A stretch of 64,000 nt of DNA from an uncultured Clostridia bacterium (GCA_944391225.1 CALXSS010000001.1:1-64000), one strand, 5' to 3'; numbered from the stretch's first letter, positions 16,875-25,836 are shown. Numbers and translations: made by a program. Notes: generated from the letters alone by a model not told the origin.

Positions 16875-16903
16875 ATTATATTCATAAGCTTGTACTTTGT
16901 CAA
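16875..16903 (-). promoter_or_regulatory. Sigma-A promoter of rpmH
   Basis: TTGACA and TATAAT are separated by 17 bases on the minus strand, a consensus promoter for the rpmH cluster. Confidence 0.85.
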
Positions 16904-17001
16904 GTGTTTTTTTGAAAATTCTCTATATTTTTTTCATATACTCGTTTATACCCTTTTATTCACCGTTTTTTTTCATTTTCCGTAAACACGCGGGACATAT
17001 T

Positions 17002-17028
17002 TTAGCACTCTCCGGTCGAGAGTGCTAA
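17002..17028 (+). promoter_or_regulatory. CIRCE operator (HrcA site)
   Basis: TTAGCACTC and GAGTGCTAA with a 9-base spacer are a perfect CIRCE inverted repeat. It lies ~170 bases upstream of hsp20 and implies HrcA repression released on heat stress. The stretch between it and hsp20 contains a TATAAT-like -10 region near 17085. Confidence 0.95.
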
Positions 17029-17197
17029 AATTCACATTTGGTTCATAATTTATTCAGCGTCAATTCATCATAGTGTTATATAATAATATATGTAGAAAAG
17101 GATAAGAACCTTCGATACATAAACTTAGATCATATATAAAATAAATCACGATTGACCGGGTGACAGTCTCACCCCTTATGCAAGGGAGGTATTTATT

Positions 17198-17641
17198 ATG
17201 TTAAGACGCAGAAACAATGGTTTGTCAGTTTATGATCCGTTCCGTGATCTGGATAGATTTGAAAGGAACTTTTTCGCAGATCCGTTTGACTTTTTCGGAG
17301 ATAGCGGAGCTGCTGACTTCAAAGCGGATATAACAGACGAGGGAGACCACTACATGGTTCAGGCTGATCTGCCGGGATTTGCTAAAGACGATATCCATAT
17401 CGATATTAACGGCAATACTCTGACACTAAGCGCTGAAAGACACTCAGAGCATGAAGACAAGGATAAGCACGGAAAATACATCCGCTGTGAACGCTCGTAC
17501 GGTTCATACAGCAGATCGTTCGACATCTCGAACATTAACGCTGATGATATCAAAGCAAAATACAAAAACGGAGTCCTTACCCTCACGCTGCCAAAAAAGG
17601 AACTAAAGGCGCCGGAAGGAAAGAGACTTGAAATTGAATAA
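17198..17641 (+). CDS. Small heat shock protein, Hsp20/alpha-crystallin family
   Basis: This 147-residue cytoplasmic holdase chaperone has a short variable N-terminus (PFRDLDRFERNFFADPF), an alpha-crystallin domain (~45-140) with DLPGFAKDDIHIDINGNTL, and the conserved YKNGVLTLTLPK near the end. The length is typical. The start follows GGGAGGT. The CIRCE element upstream puts it under HrcA control, which is known for groESL and dnaK and less often seen for hsp20. It ends at a terminator hairpin of the family-B type. Confidence 0.95.
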   Translation: MLRRRNNGLSVYDPFRDLDRFERNFFADPFDFFGDSGAADFKADITDEGDHYMVQADLPGFAKDDIHIDINGNTLTLSAERHSEHEDKDKHGKYIRCERSYGSYSRSFDISNINADDIKAKYKNGVLTLTLPKKELKAPEGKRLEIE

Positions 17642-17655
17642 ACTCAAATCCACCT

Positions 17656-17700
17656 GAGGTCGCTGCAAACTCAACGAGGTTGCAGCGGCCTCTCTTTTTT
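17656..17700 (+). terminator. Terminator hairpin with the family-B loop
   Basis: GAGGTCGCTGCAA and TTGCAGCGGCCTC arms enclose a loop containing CTCAACGAG, followed by TCTTTTTTATT. The loop sequence recurs in hairpins at 25886, 28979 and 37733. Confidence 0.85.
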
Positions 17701-17778
17701 ATTGATCCCATGCCACCAAGGTTCTATACAGAAAAAGCGGCGCAAAGCTTTCGCTTTGCAGCCGCATTACTTTTTACA

Positions 17779-19920
17779 TTATTCAGCAAGAAAATCGCTG
17801 AGCCTCAATACCTCTATTCCTGCAAGCATTACTATGCCTGTACCGTGAGTATCGTTAAGATTCCAGCCCAGCTCATACTTATAATAATCAGGTATGAACG
17901 AGAATTCTGAACCGCGGCATACGCCATATACATTTCCGTCAGCGTCAACGCTCGTCTTTGACATAGCTTTCCATGCCTTAAATACAGCCTTTACATACTT
18001 TTCAGGCTCCTTAAGCCAGCCGTATCTGATACCGCGTGAGAAAGCGTAGATAAACATTGATGTACATGAGGTCTCAGGATACGATTCCCAGTCTGTTATT
18101 ACCTGATGCCACATACCATCATCATCCTGCAGTCTGAGATAGCCCTCGCAAAGAGTGTTCAGGAAATCTATAAGATCGCCGCGCAGCGGATGATCCTCAG
18201 GCAGCTCTGCGAGCAGCTCTGTCATGGAGAATACCACCCAGCCGTTTCCGCGTCCCCACGGAACGCCTGTCTTTGTATCATATTTAAAGTCATATACATG
18301 TGACATTATCTGCTGTTCCGGCATATACAGAAGCTTTTTGAATCCAAAGAACTGCTTTGCAGCATCGTCAGCATACTTTATATCGCCTGTGAATTTATAG
18401 TATCTTGTCAGGAACGGCACGCTCATATACAGATCGTCTGCCCACAGCGTCTGATTGTGGAACGAGTGCATAAGATCCTTTCTAAAGAACGTTCCGTCAG
18501 GAAGTCTCGACATCTTGTTGAATATAAAGTCGCCTACATAGTCAGCCACTTCTTTCACACCGTCAAGCGGCATATACTTATTTACCTCAAGCATAGTTGA
18601 CGCGAATGATCCGCAGTCATCAAGACTATCTATGCTTGTAAGCAGGTTATGTATTGAAGTTGCGCCGCCATACTGCTCCTTATCCCAGAGAGCATATTCA
18701 AGAGTATCGCAGCAAAGCTGTACGTGATCCTTGATGTATGCCTTTATATCCTCAGATCCAATCTCCATCGCAGTATGGAGAAGTCCGTAAATGGTTACGC
18801 CCAAAGGATAGTTCCATCTGCCGTAAAGCGTATTCTCATTGTATGGGCGTACAAATGTATCTGCCGCATTCAATCTCCAGTAGGTCTTGGGTTCGCCTAT
18901 AACATGGTGCATATCGCACGCCTTATCGTACGGAAATTCAAAATCAGCCTCGAACGGTCCAATATACATCCACACATCGTCAAAGCCCTTTACCTCAGCA
19001 GCGCTCTCAAGCTCTACACCGTCAACCGTCAGCTCAAAGCCCCAGTCGCCGCCGCATACGCTTTCAACAAAAATATCATGATCTCCGAATTTTATATCCA
19101 CATCAAACTCAGATGCGCCGCCCTCTGTTGAGTATACCTCTTGTCTATCAACATATACCTTGCATGCCCCGCGGCTGTTCAATCTGAATTTATACGGCTT
19201 TGTTCCCATTTCATCAAAGAACGCCTTTGTCCATGCCATTGCTTTCTTGCCCTCAGGCTGACCGTACATATGACTGAGCTGTCCGAGACCATCGTCAGGG
19301 AATGATATATCAGGATAAAGCTTCTGATCAAAATCAGCCTCGCTCATTCCCACCTCAAATTCAGGAACATATTTATCATCAACAAGCCCTGTATATACAA
19401 AACCTTCCTGTCCATCGCGCTCCTTGGTTGGCATAAGCGTATACAGATCCCATTTTCCTATCCAGGTTCCGAACTGTCCGCCAAAGCCTGCCTTTGTCTT
19501 TTCCCAGCGGAAACGTATATCATTCCAGCCATTATGCAGCTTAATGAATACACGCGTTGCTGTTTCTGAATATCTTTCCTTGAATATATCTGACTTATAT
19601 GCAAGCTCGCCGTTTACATACATCTCCATAGGTCCGAAACAGTTTATATCTATACCGAACGAACCGTCTCCATTATTCCAAAGCTTGGTAAATGCCCATA
19701 CGCAGTCCTTATCCTTGCTCCCCGGAAAGATCTTATTAAAATCAACTATATAACGATAATCCGTTGTACGTACTATTCCCTTATTTGTATATGCGCGGTA
19801 ATATAAGTCATGCTTAAGATTCTGACCCATAAACCTATACGCGAGCGATGTCAATATCGCTTTTACATCTGTTCCTTCATAAGCGTTTATGCTTCTGGAA
19901 TCATCAAAATAATATCCCAT
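17779..19920 (-). CDS. GH105-type unsaturated rhamnogalacturonyl hydrolase with large N-terminal region
   Basis: This 713-residue protein starts at ATG 19920 after GAGAGGAG. Residues from about 370 onward form the (alpha/alpha)6 GH105/GH88 domain: RWNYPLGVTIYGLLHTA, TLWADDLYMSVPFLTRYY, VPWGRGNGWVVFSMTELL and a C-terminal GTGIVMLAGIEVLRL. The family removes the unsaturated galacturonyl unit left by pectate or rhamnogalacturonan lyases. Residues 1-370 are beta-rich and contain two carbohydrate-enzyme-like stretches (YVNGELAYKSDIF; ACKVYVDRQEVYS). They resemble N-terminal jelly-roll parts, roughly doubling the usual ~370-residue length. No signal peptide is present, so it acts on imported oligosaccharides. 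Confidence 0.85.
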   Translation of the reverse strand: MGYYFDDSRSINAYEGTDVKAILTSLAYRFMGQNLKHDLYYRAYTNKGIVRTTDYRYIVDFNKIFPGSKDKDCVWAFTKLWNNGDGSFGIDINCFGPMEMYVNGELAYKSDIFKERYSETATRVFIKLHNGWNDIRFRWEKTKAGFGGQFGTWIGKWDLYTLMPTKERDGQEGFVYTGLVDDKYVPEFEVGMSEADFDQKLYPDISFPDDGLGQLSHMYGQPEGKKAMAWTKAFFDEMGTKPYKFRLNSRGACKVYVDRQEVYSTEGGASEFDVDIKFGDHDIFVESVCGGDWGFELTVDGVELESAAEVKGFDDVWMYIGPFEADFEFPYDKACDMHHVIGEPKTYWRLNAADTFVRPYNENTLYGRWNYPLGVTIYGLLHTAMEIGSEDIKAYIKDHVQLCCDTLEYALWDKEQYGGATSIHNLLTSIDSLDDCGSFASTMLEVNKYMPLDGVKEVADYVGDFIFNKMSRLPDGTFFRKDLMHSFHNQTLWADDLYMSVPFLTRYYKFTGDIKYADDAAKQFFGFKKLLYMPEQQIMSHVYDFKYDTKTGVPWGRGNGWVVFSMTELLAELPEDHPLRGDLIDFLNTLCEGYLRLQDDDGMWHQVITDWESYPETSCTSMFIYAFSRGIRYGWLKEPEKYVKAVFKAWKAMSKTSVDADGNVYGVCRGSEFSFIPDYYKYELGWNLNDTHGTGIVMLAGIEVLRLSDFLAE

Positions 19921-19975
19921 TGTTCTTCTCCTCTCGCTCTGGCGTTTCATATCTGCCAACAAATTATATATATTA

Positions 19976-20005
19976 ATTATACAATAATAATACAGCTATT
20001 GTCAA
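19976..20005 (-). promoter_or_regulatory. Sigma-A promoter of the GH105 gene
   Basis: TTGACA and TATAAT are separated by 18 bases on the minus strand, about 55 bases before the start codon. Confidence 0.75.
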
Positions 20006-20065
20006 TCAATTATACAAAGTTCACGTTTTTTTAAACATTTTCCGCTGTTTGCCTTGTGTTTGCTC

Positions 20066-20094
20066 TTGACAAATAGCTGATAATGCGTTATTAT
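20066..20094 (+). promoter_or_regulatory. Sigma-A promoter of the C69 peptidase
   Basis: TTGACA and TATTAT are separated by 17 bases, about 70 bases upstream of the start codon. Confidence 0.75.
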
Positions 20095-20165
20095 ATCTTA
20101 AATGTATAAAATTACAGTTATTCAGAATACTATCCCATATCAAAATAAAGAAAGGTTATTTAAAT

Positions 20166-21749
20166 ATGTATCTTAAACCAGCAAAAACAATGGCTGTTCT
20201 GTCTGCCGCCGTATTTATAAGCGCAGCGGCATATACCTCGGCGAGCGCCTGCACAGGCGTATATGTGGGTAAGGATGTATCAGAGGACGGCTCGGTTATG
20301 CTTGCCAGAACGGAGGACATGTCAAGCTCATGCAGCAAAAGATTCATTGTCCATTCCGCTGCTGATCACAAGCCGGGCGAGTATTACACCGACGCATACG
20401 GACTTAAGGTAGAATATCCATCGCATACATACAGATACACCGCTGTGCCTTGCTCAGGCAAAAAGGGTATCGGTGACACACCATATGGAGAGGCAGGCTT
20501 TAATGAGTGCGGAGTAGCTGCTACCTCAACTATCACCGCATATCCTAATGAAGCGGCTCTTAAAGCTGATCCGTTTACTGAAAACGGTCTTTACGAGCTC
20601 TCGGTAAACGACATAATCCTTTCCTTTGCCTCAACTGCGCGGGAGGGAATAGAAATAATAGCCGATATAATAGACGAGCACGGCTCTGGCGAGGGTAATA
20701 TAATAATGATAGCTGACAAGGACGAGGCATGGTATATGGAGATACTTTCAGGTCACCAATATGCCGCTATAAAACTGCCTGATGACAAAGCCGCCGTCAT
20801 CCCTAACGCCTATATGCTTGAAACTATAGACTTGGACTCACCGGATACTATCGCTTCAGACGGGCTTGTATCGCTCGCGCGCGACAACGGATTCCTTAAA
20901 GAGGAAAACGGCAAGATAAATATCCGCGACACATACTCTGTTCCCGTTTTCGGCGTTGACGCAGATCCGGCAGATGTTTACGAGGCGAATCTCATACGTG
21001 TCTGGGGAGGCAGACGGCTTTTGGGCGGCGGCGTAAGCGCCGATCCACACAAAGGAGATTACAGTCTGCTGTTTACTCCCAACAAAAAAATCAGCGTAAA
21101 AGACGTTATGGATGTTACCAGATACAGATACGAGGATACAGAGTACAATACCAACCTTGATGAAAACCAGTTCACCAGAATGATAGGCTCATCAAGGCAG
21201 GAGGAATGCCATATATTACAGATAAGGCCGAATCTATCGGTACAGACCAGCTGCATTGAGTGGCTTTGCTACGGAAACAGTGAATTTGCGCCGTTTATAC
21301 CGTACTACGCTGCAGCTCTGACCGAGACCCCGCCCATATGCGCTATTGATTCGCCTGATTACAGTGAATACTCCATGTACTGGACAATGCGTTCACTTAG
21401 CACGCTTTGCTCGCTCGACCGCGAGCTGTTCGGAAACGCTGTAAAGGAATTCTATAGCAAATATGAGGACGCCCTCATAGAGCATATAAAACAGGCGGAT
21501 AATGCAATGACTACCTCCGCCGACAAAACAGCATTCGCAAATAAAGAATGCGCTCTGCTTTCATATGACGCGTTCAACAAATCTCGTGAGATATACAAGC
21601 AGCTTATCAAATTCCTCGCTGAATACGAGGGCAGAAATGAGTTCAAGGACAATGTAAAGGATTTTGTTTTTAAACCTGAGCTTTCCGTTGAGATCGACAG
21701 GAATGCCGCATATGTAACCACACTGCCTACAGTTATAACAATAGACTGA
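20166..21749 (+). CDS. Secreted C69-family dipeptidase (PepD-like Ntn hydrolase)
   Basis: This 527-residue protein starts MYLKPAKTMAVLSAAVF, a signal peptide ending ASA just before CTGVYVGKDVSEDGS. Cys29 would become the N-terminal nucleophile after cleavage, as in C69 peptidases. Further family motifs are ARTEDMSSSCSKRF, NECGVAATSTIT and ADKDEAWYMEILSGHQYAA. It most likely cleaves dipeptides outside the membrane. It stands alone between two intergenic promoters and a terminator. Beta-lactam acylases share the fold, but the motif set fits C69 best. Confidence 0.9.
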   Translation: MYLKPAKTMAVLSAAVFISAAAYTSASACTGVYVGKDVSEDGSVMLARTEDMSSSCSKRFIVHSAADHKPGEYYTDAYGLKVEYPSHTYRYTAVPCSGKKGIGDTPYGEAGFNECGVAATSTITAYPNEAALKADPFTENGLYELSVNDIILSFASTAREGIEIIADIIDEHGSGEGNIIMIADKDEAWYMEILSGHQYAAIKLPDDKAAVIPNAYMLETIDLDSPDTIASDGLVSLARDNGFLKEENGKINIRDTYSVPVFGVDADPADVYEANLIRVWGGRRLLGGGVSADPHKGDYSLLFTPNKKISVKDVMDVTRYRYEDTEYNTNLDENQFTRMIGSSRQEECHILQIRPNLSVQTSCIEWLCYGNSEFAPFIPYYAAALTETPPICAIDSPDYSEYSMYWTMRSLSTLCSLDRELFGNAVKEFYSKYEDALIEHIKQADNAMTTSADKTAFANKECALLSYDAFNKSREIYKQLIKFLAEYEGRNEFKDNVKDFVFKPELSVEIDRNAAYVTTLPTVITID

Positions 21750-21762
21750 TACTCAAAACAAC

Positions 21763-21804
21763 AAAACGCGCCGATCCATCAATGCAAGACCGGCGCGTTT
21801 TTAT
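21763..21804 (+). terminator. Intrinsic terminator of the C69 peptidase gene
   Basis: AAAACGCGCCG and CGGCGCGTTTT arms with an 17-base loop are followed by TATTATA. It also faces the end of the convergent ABC permease gene. Confidence 0.8.
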
Positions 21805-21823
21805 TATATGGAAGTTTACCTTT

Positions 21824-22642
21824 TTATTGAAGATTAAGCTTATTTTTCATAAAATACTTTGTAAGGAACCAATATCCTATTGAGAAAGCTACACTGAAAA
21901 TCAATGATGTCAAAAGAATCATATGTCCTGCTGCATTACTCTCTATATTGCCGCCTGCCGATATAGATATAATGCTGAGCAATACCGTTCCGACAATTTG
22001 CGACGCCATATAGAACGCCACGTACATCCCTATGGATTTCAGCAGCTTTCTGCCATTTGAAGAATAGCCAACACTCATTGACGCATAGAACATAAGATTC
22101 GATTGAATGAACGCAACGAGTACAAGTATTATCACTTCAATAAGTATCAGAGCATCACTCACGGTAACATCAACAAATAAATTCCTTAACCCAGCTGCTA
22201 TATAATCCCAGAGATCCTTTATAGTCGCCGTGCTTGCAAACGCGAATAAAAACCATGATAATAACACAGTTATTATTGCAAGCAGCTCAAACAACGATGC
22301 CGCCAGCAGCTTGGCAAGTATATTCTGACCTGTTGTTACAGGCAAAGTGTTCATAAGATAACCCTCGCCGTCTAACAGGTTCTTTTTAAATCTATATATC
22401 GCAAAAACATAGCTGAATACTATAGTTGACAATGTGAGCATTACCTGCATAACCATAACTATTGTGAATATCGTCGCACCAACAACACTGGAGCTGTCGA
22501 TAGTTATTATACCATTGCTCACCCCCGGCGAAAAACTATATACAACTGCACTTATTATACCCATAAGCACAGTTGCTCCATACAATGGCAGCAGCAGCCT
22601 GCCCATTGCCTTTAACTCATATCTGAACAATTTCTTTAACAT
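21824..22642 (-). CDS. ABC transporter membrane protein (YtrC/ABC-2-like)
   Basis: This 272-residue protein has about six hydrophobic segments and begins MLKKLFRYELKAMGRLLLPL, the typical cytoplasmic entry of ABC-2-like permeases. Its start overlaps the end of the upstream ATPase gene by seven bases, and both lie behind a GntR repressor. The substrate is unknown. YtrA-type operons in Bacillus respond to cell-wall antibiotics, which is a hint about the role and nothing more. Confidence 0.8.
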   Translation of the reverse strand: MLKKLFRYELKAMGRLLLPLYGATVLMGIISAVVYSFSPGVSNGIITIDSSSVVGATIFTIVMVMQVMLTLSTIVFSYVFAIYRFKKNLLDGEGYLMNTLPVTTGQNILAKLLAASLFELLAIITVLLSWFLFAFASTATIKDLWDYIAAGLRNLFVDVTVSDALILIEVIILVLVAFIQSNLMFYASMSVGYSSNGRKLLKSIGMYVAFYMASQIVGTVLLSIISISAGGNIESNAAGHMILLTSLIFSVAFSIGYWFLTKYFMKNKLNLQ

Positions 22643-23337
22643 CTGAATACCTCCCTAAATAAAGCGTCCACACTCTTTCCCTTTTCACCGCGTATATTGT
22701 CAACGCTGTCGTGAAGAACTATATCTCCCTGATTTATAAAAACGACCTCATCGAGCACATTCTCTACGTCAGATATGAGATGAGTCGAGATAACGACAGC
22801 CGCATCGGGTGAATAGTTGGAAATGATCGTATTTAATATATAATCCCTTGTTGCCGGATCCACTCCTCCCATAGGCTCGTCAAGCAGATACAGCTGCGCC
22901 TTACGGCTCATGACCAATATAAGCTGTACCTTTTCCTTGTTTCCCTTTGACAGCGTTTTGAACCGCTGATTTTTGTCCAGATGAAGATTTGCCAGCATCT
23001 CATTCGCCTTATCCTCACTGAAATCCTCATAAAAATCCTTGTAGAATGTCACAAGCTCGCTTATCCTCATCCAATCCGGCAGGCATACGCAATCCGGCAG
23101 ATATGATACTATTTTTCTTGTCTCTACTCCTACAGCAATATCGTTTATTCTTATCTCACCGGCTGATGGTGTAAGCAATCCATTTGCAAGCTTGATAAGC
23201 GTTGTTTTTCCGCTGCCGTTAGGACCAAGCAATCCTATTATTCTACCTCTTCTTAGCTCCAGATTAATATTACGCAACGCTGGAAAAGCTCCGTAGCTCT
23301 TCCACAATCCCCTGCATTCCATAATGACCTCATTCAT
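22636..23337 (-). CDS. ABC transporter ATP-binding protein (YtrB-like)
   Basis: This 233-residue ATPase has Walker A GPNGSGKTT (~39-47), a signature written LSKGNKEKVQ in place of LSGGQ, Walker B QLYLLDEPMGGVD and the switch histidine ISTHLISD. The variant signature is typical of ABC-2/YtrB ATPases. I chose ATG 23337 (MNEVIMECRGLWKSYG), preceded by GGAG; it overlaps the GntR stop (ATGAATGA). It energises the membrane protein encoded next. Confidence 0.9.
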   Translation of the reverse strand: MNEVIMECRGLWKSYGAFPALRNINLELRRGRIIGLLGPNGSGKTTLIKLANGLLTPSAGEIRINDIAVGVETRKIVSYLPDCVCLPDWMRISELVTFYKDFYEDFSEDKANEMLANLHLDKNQRFKTLSKGNKEKVQLILVMSRKAQLYLLDEPMGGVDPATRDYILNTIISNYSPDAAVVISTHLISDVENVLDEVVFINQGDIVLHDSVDNIRGEKGKSVDALFREVFRC

Positions 23338-23713
23338 CCTTGCCATCTCCCTCCATGTTATCACATTTATTTATAAGCTCTATTACTTCATCCTTGCTAA
23401 AGCCTATATTTTTCATATTATACATAAACTCTGTCACAGCCTTGCCCGCGATCTCGTTCTTCAGATCATTTATCATACCTATATCCTCCGTTATGAACCT
23501 GCCGCTGGTGCGGTTAGCATGAACAAGACCCTCCGTTTCAAGCTCCGCAAACGCCCTCTGCATAGTATTCGGGTTAACTCCCGCCTCGAACGCCAGCTCT
23601 CTGACCGCCGGCAGCTTTTCGCCCGCCGCATATTCACCCGATACTATACATCCTTTTATATGCTCTATTATCTGCGAATATATAGGACGGTCATTATCAA
23701 AATCCCAGCTCAT
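23330..23713 (-). CDS. GntR family repressor, YtrA subfamily
   Basis: This short, 127-residue protein is a GntR winged helix (~8-75: IYSQIIEHIKGCIVSGEY, LPAVRELAFEAGVNPNTMQRA, ELETEGLV) with a ~45-residue helical tail instead of a ligand-binding domain. That is the YtrA type. It is first in an operon with ATPase and permease genes. A 17-bp-arm palindrome covers its own -10 box, so it very probably represses this operon. The second operon at 23942-25775 carries a paralogue. Confidence 0.92.
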   Translation of the reverse strand: MSWDFDNDRPIYSQIIEHIKGCIVSGEYAAGEKLPAVRELAFEAGVNPNTMQRAFAELETEGLVHANRTSGRFITEDIGMINDLKNEIAGKAVTEFMYNMKNIGFSKDEVIELINKCDNMEGDGKDE

Positions 23714-23810
23714 ATCCTCTCACTCCTTCCAAAATATCGTTTCATATAACCACAAAACTCTTTTGAAGCTTTCTGTTATCTAAATATTATCAAGCGGTCG
23801 TTTATCGCTT

Positions 23811-23868
23811 GTGTATTATTGTATTAACCTCTTAATACAATAATACACTATATTCCCTGTTTTGTCAA
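23811..23868 (-). promoter_or_regulatory. Promoter and palindromic operator of GntR-ABC operon 1
   Basis: TTGACA (23868-23863) and TATTAT (23845-23840) are 17 bases apart. A perfect inverted repeat with 17-base arms (GTGTATTATTGTATTAA) and a CCTC centre spans 23811-23848 and covers the -10. It is almost certainly the site of the GntR protein. Confidence 0.9.
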
Positions 23869-23898
23869 TACCTTTTTTTTATTTTTTTGCTATAAATA

Positions 23899-23934
23899 TA
23901 AAAACAGAGCCGCCGACAACGCAAACAGCTCTGT
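23899..23934 (-). terminator. Intrinsic terminator of GntR-ABC operon 2
   Basis: ACAGAGC and GCTCTGT arms are followed by TTTTATATTT on the minus strand. It lies just after the second permease gene and before promoter 1. Confidence 0.65.
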
Positions 23935-23941
23935 AACTTTC

Positions 23942-24553
23942 TTAAAGCTCTCTTTTTTCAAAAACTCTTACAGATACAAACCACGAGAATATAAACAACA
24001 GTATAGGTATAATAATTATCATCAATTGCGCTGCTCCTATATCTATACTAATATCTTCACTCATAGTAAACATAGGTATAAGAGCGCATATGATACATAT
24101 TCCAAGTATATATACTATCCTGCCTTTTTCCACTCCAAGCTTGAATATAAGCGGCAACATAACCGCAGACGGCATAATACCTACAGGGGCAAGGACAGAT
24201 ATTATCGAAACATTATCCGATATATCTCCTCCATACACAGCAGCCTTTAACCATTGCACAACAAACGTTAATAAAAGTATCACCGCATATACTACAGCTG
24301 TTATTATATACTTCACGGTTACTATCTGTCTTCTTGAATACGGGAATACTACAGCATAGCTCATCCACTTGCTTTTCTCGTCATACGCTATAAGATTTAC
24401 AGGCAAAATACCTGCCAGCAAAACCGGATATACTGTAAAAAACGAATTTTCTCCTCCGAAAAACGAAACTACCATAAAAACTGCGAATATCAGCAGAAAA
24501 GACATGTTGTATTTCCGCATCATATACAGATCCTTCAAGATCAACCCTTTCAT
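23942..24553 (-). CDS. ABC-2 type membrane protein
   Basis: This 203-residue protein begins MKGLILKDLYMMRKYN, a common ABC-2 permease entry, and has about six membrane segments. Its ATG overlaps the stop of the upstream ATPase gene by four bases. It is shorter than the paralogous permease at 21824 (272 residues) and differs in sequence, so the two operons share layout rather than recent duplication. The substrate is unknown. Confidence 0.82.
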   Translation of the reverse strand: MKGLILKDLYMMRKYNMSFLLIFAVFMVVSFFGGENSFFTVYPVLLAGILPVNLIAYDEKSKWMSYAVVFPYSRRQIVTVKYIITAVVYAVILLLTFVVQWLKAAVYGGDISDNVSIISVLAPVGIMPSAVMLPLIFKLGVEKGRIVYILGICIICALIPMFTMSEDISIDIGAAQLMIIIIPILLFIFSWFVSVRVFEKREL

Positions 24554-25398
24554 AGCGCTCTACCCTCCTTGACCATGAATACAAATAATTCCTCTATCGT
24601 AACAGGGATTATCCTTATCCCTGCCGGTACACACCTGCGCTCAACTACAGCCTCAACATTATAAACCGACTTTTTAACTCCTTTTACACCCTCTTTACGC
24701 ATTCGCGTAAAATCATCCGCCGAACACTGCACTAACACATACTCTTCCAACAATCTGTCCTTTTCTTCACACAGCATAAGCTTTCCTTTATGAAGAAACG
24801 CTATATAATCACATATCTTCTCAAGATCGCTCACTATATGAGATGATATAAGTATCGTATGGCTCTCATCACGGGTAAACTCGCTGAATATATCGGTTAT
24901 CTCATCTCTGACTACCGGATCAAGCCCATTTGTTGCCTCATCAAGTATAAGCAGCTTTGGATCATGCGAAAGCGCCACCGCTATGCCCAGCTTCATTTTT
25001 GTGCCGCGTGAATACTCCTTGAACTGCTTTTTCTCAGGAATATCGAACCTCCTTATGTATTCATAATAAAGCTTTTCATCCCAGTTTTTATAGGTGTATC
25101 TCATTATATTATTAATTTGCTGTGCGGTAATACATTCAGGAAATCCTATGTCATCTAATACTACCCCTATATCCTCCTTAACAAGCTCAAAATTCTCCTT
25201 GTTATCCTTACCCAAAACCGTTATAGAGCCTCCGTCACGGTTTATCATATTCAGAATAAGCTTGATTATAGTGCTTTTTCCCGCTCCATTTTCTCCTATC
25301 AACCCGAGAATACAGCCTGACGGCAAAGAAAAACTTACATTTTCCAGTTCAAAATCCTTATATGATTTTCTGAGTCCATTTATCTCCAACGCATTCAT
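24550..25398 (-). CDS. ABC transporter ATP-binding protein
   Basis: This 282-residue ATPase has Walker A GENGAGKST (~37-45), the signature YSRGTKMKLG, Walker B LLILDEATNGLDP and ISSHIVSD. The ~70-residue C-terminal extension after the nucleotide-binding domain is usual for BcrA-like ATPases. Its start overlaps the GntR stop by four bases and its stop overlaps the permease start. It is part of the second YtrA-type operon. Confidence 0.9.
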   Translation of the reverse strand: MNALEINGLRKSYKDFELENVSFSLPSGCILGLIGENGAGKSTIIKLILNMINRDGGSITVLGKDNKENFELVKEDIGVVLDDIGFPECITAQQINNIMRYTYKNWDEKLYYEYIRRFDIPEKKQFKEYSRGTKMKLGIAVALSHDPKLLILDEATNGLDPVVRDEITDIFSEFTRDESHTILISSHIVSDLEKICDYIAFLHKGKLMLCEEKDRLLEEYVLVQCSADDFTRMRKEGVKGVKKSVYNVEAVVERRCVPAGIRIIPVTIEELFVFMVKEGRAL

Positions 25399-25775
25399 TC
25401 ACTTTCCTCCTCACTCATTATCATAAACATATCCACAATTTCCTTATTGGTAAGGCGGCACGCCTTTGACAGCTGTATTATCTCCTGCATATACCCCTCT
25501 ATGCGCTTGAGCATATCCTCACGTATAAGCTCCACATTCTTAGGCGCTACAAAGCTGCCCTTTGCCGCAACAGTATAAATAAATCCCTCTTTTTCAAGCT
25601 CATCGTAAGCCCGCTTTGTCGTGATAACGCTTATCCCCAGATCCTTTGCAAGATTTCTTATAGACGGCAGCATATCATCCTCTTTCAGCTCTCCGTTTAT
25701 TATCAATCCTTTTATCTGCTTGTATATCTGATCGTATATGGGCACACCGCTTTTATTATCTATATAGATATTCAT
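25395..25775 (-). CDS. GntR family repressor, YtrA/YhcF subfamily
   Basis: This 126-residue protein has a GntR winged helix (~9-75: VPIYDQIYKQIKGLI, MLPSIRNLAKDLGISVITTKRAYDELE) and a helical tail ending MIMSEEESE. It is first in its operon. Its promoter contains an imperfect palindrome over the -10, so autorepression is likely. It resembles the regulator at 23330 in length and architecture; the operators differ in sequence, so the two probably respond separately. Confidence 0.92.
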   Translation of the reverse strand: MNIYIDNKSGVPIYDQIYKQIKGLIINGELKEDDMLPSIRNLAKDLGISVITTKRAYDELEKEGFIYTVAAKGSFVAPKNVELIREDMLKRIEGYMQEIIQLSKACRLTNKEIVDMFMIMSEEESE

Positions 25776-25795
25776 CCCATCACCTCACAGTTATT

Positions 25796-25836
25796 CTGTT
25801 TATATATAGTATATACAGTTATAACAGTTTTGTCAA
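25796..25836 (-). promoter_or_regulatory. Promoter and operator of GntR-ABC operon 2
   Basis: TTGACA and TATACT are 17 bases apart on the minus strand. An imperfect palindrome of the form CTGTATATAC...ATATAAACAG at 25796-25818 overlaps the -10. A second ACTGTTATAACTGT-like repeat lies in the spacer. Confidence 0.8.

Noticed and set aside
16784-17197. oriC in the rpmH-hsp20 gap, the classical position
   Set aside because: No TTATCCACA-like boxes are visible there and dnaA is absent; the boxes lie at 11517-11755.
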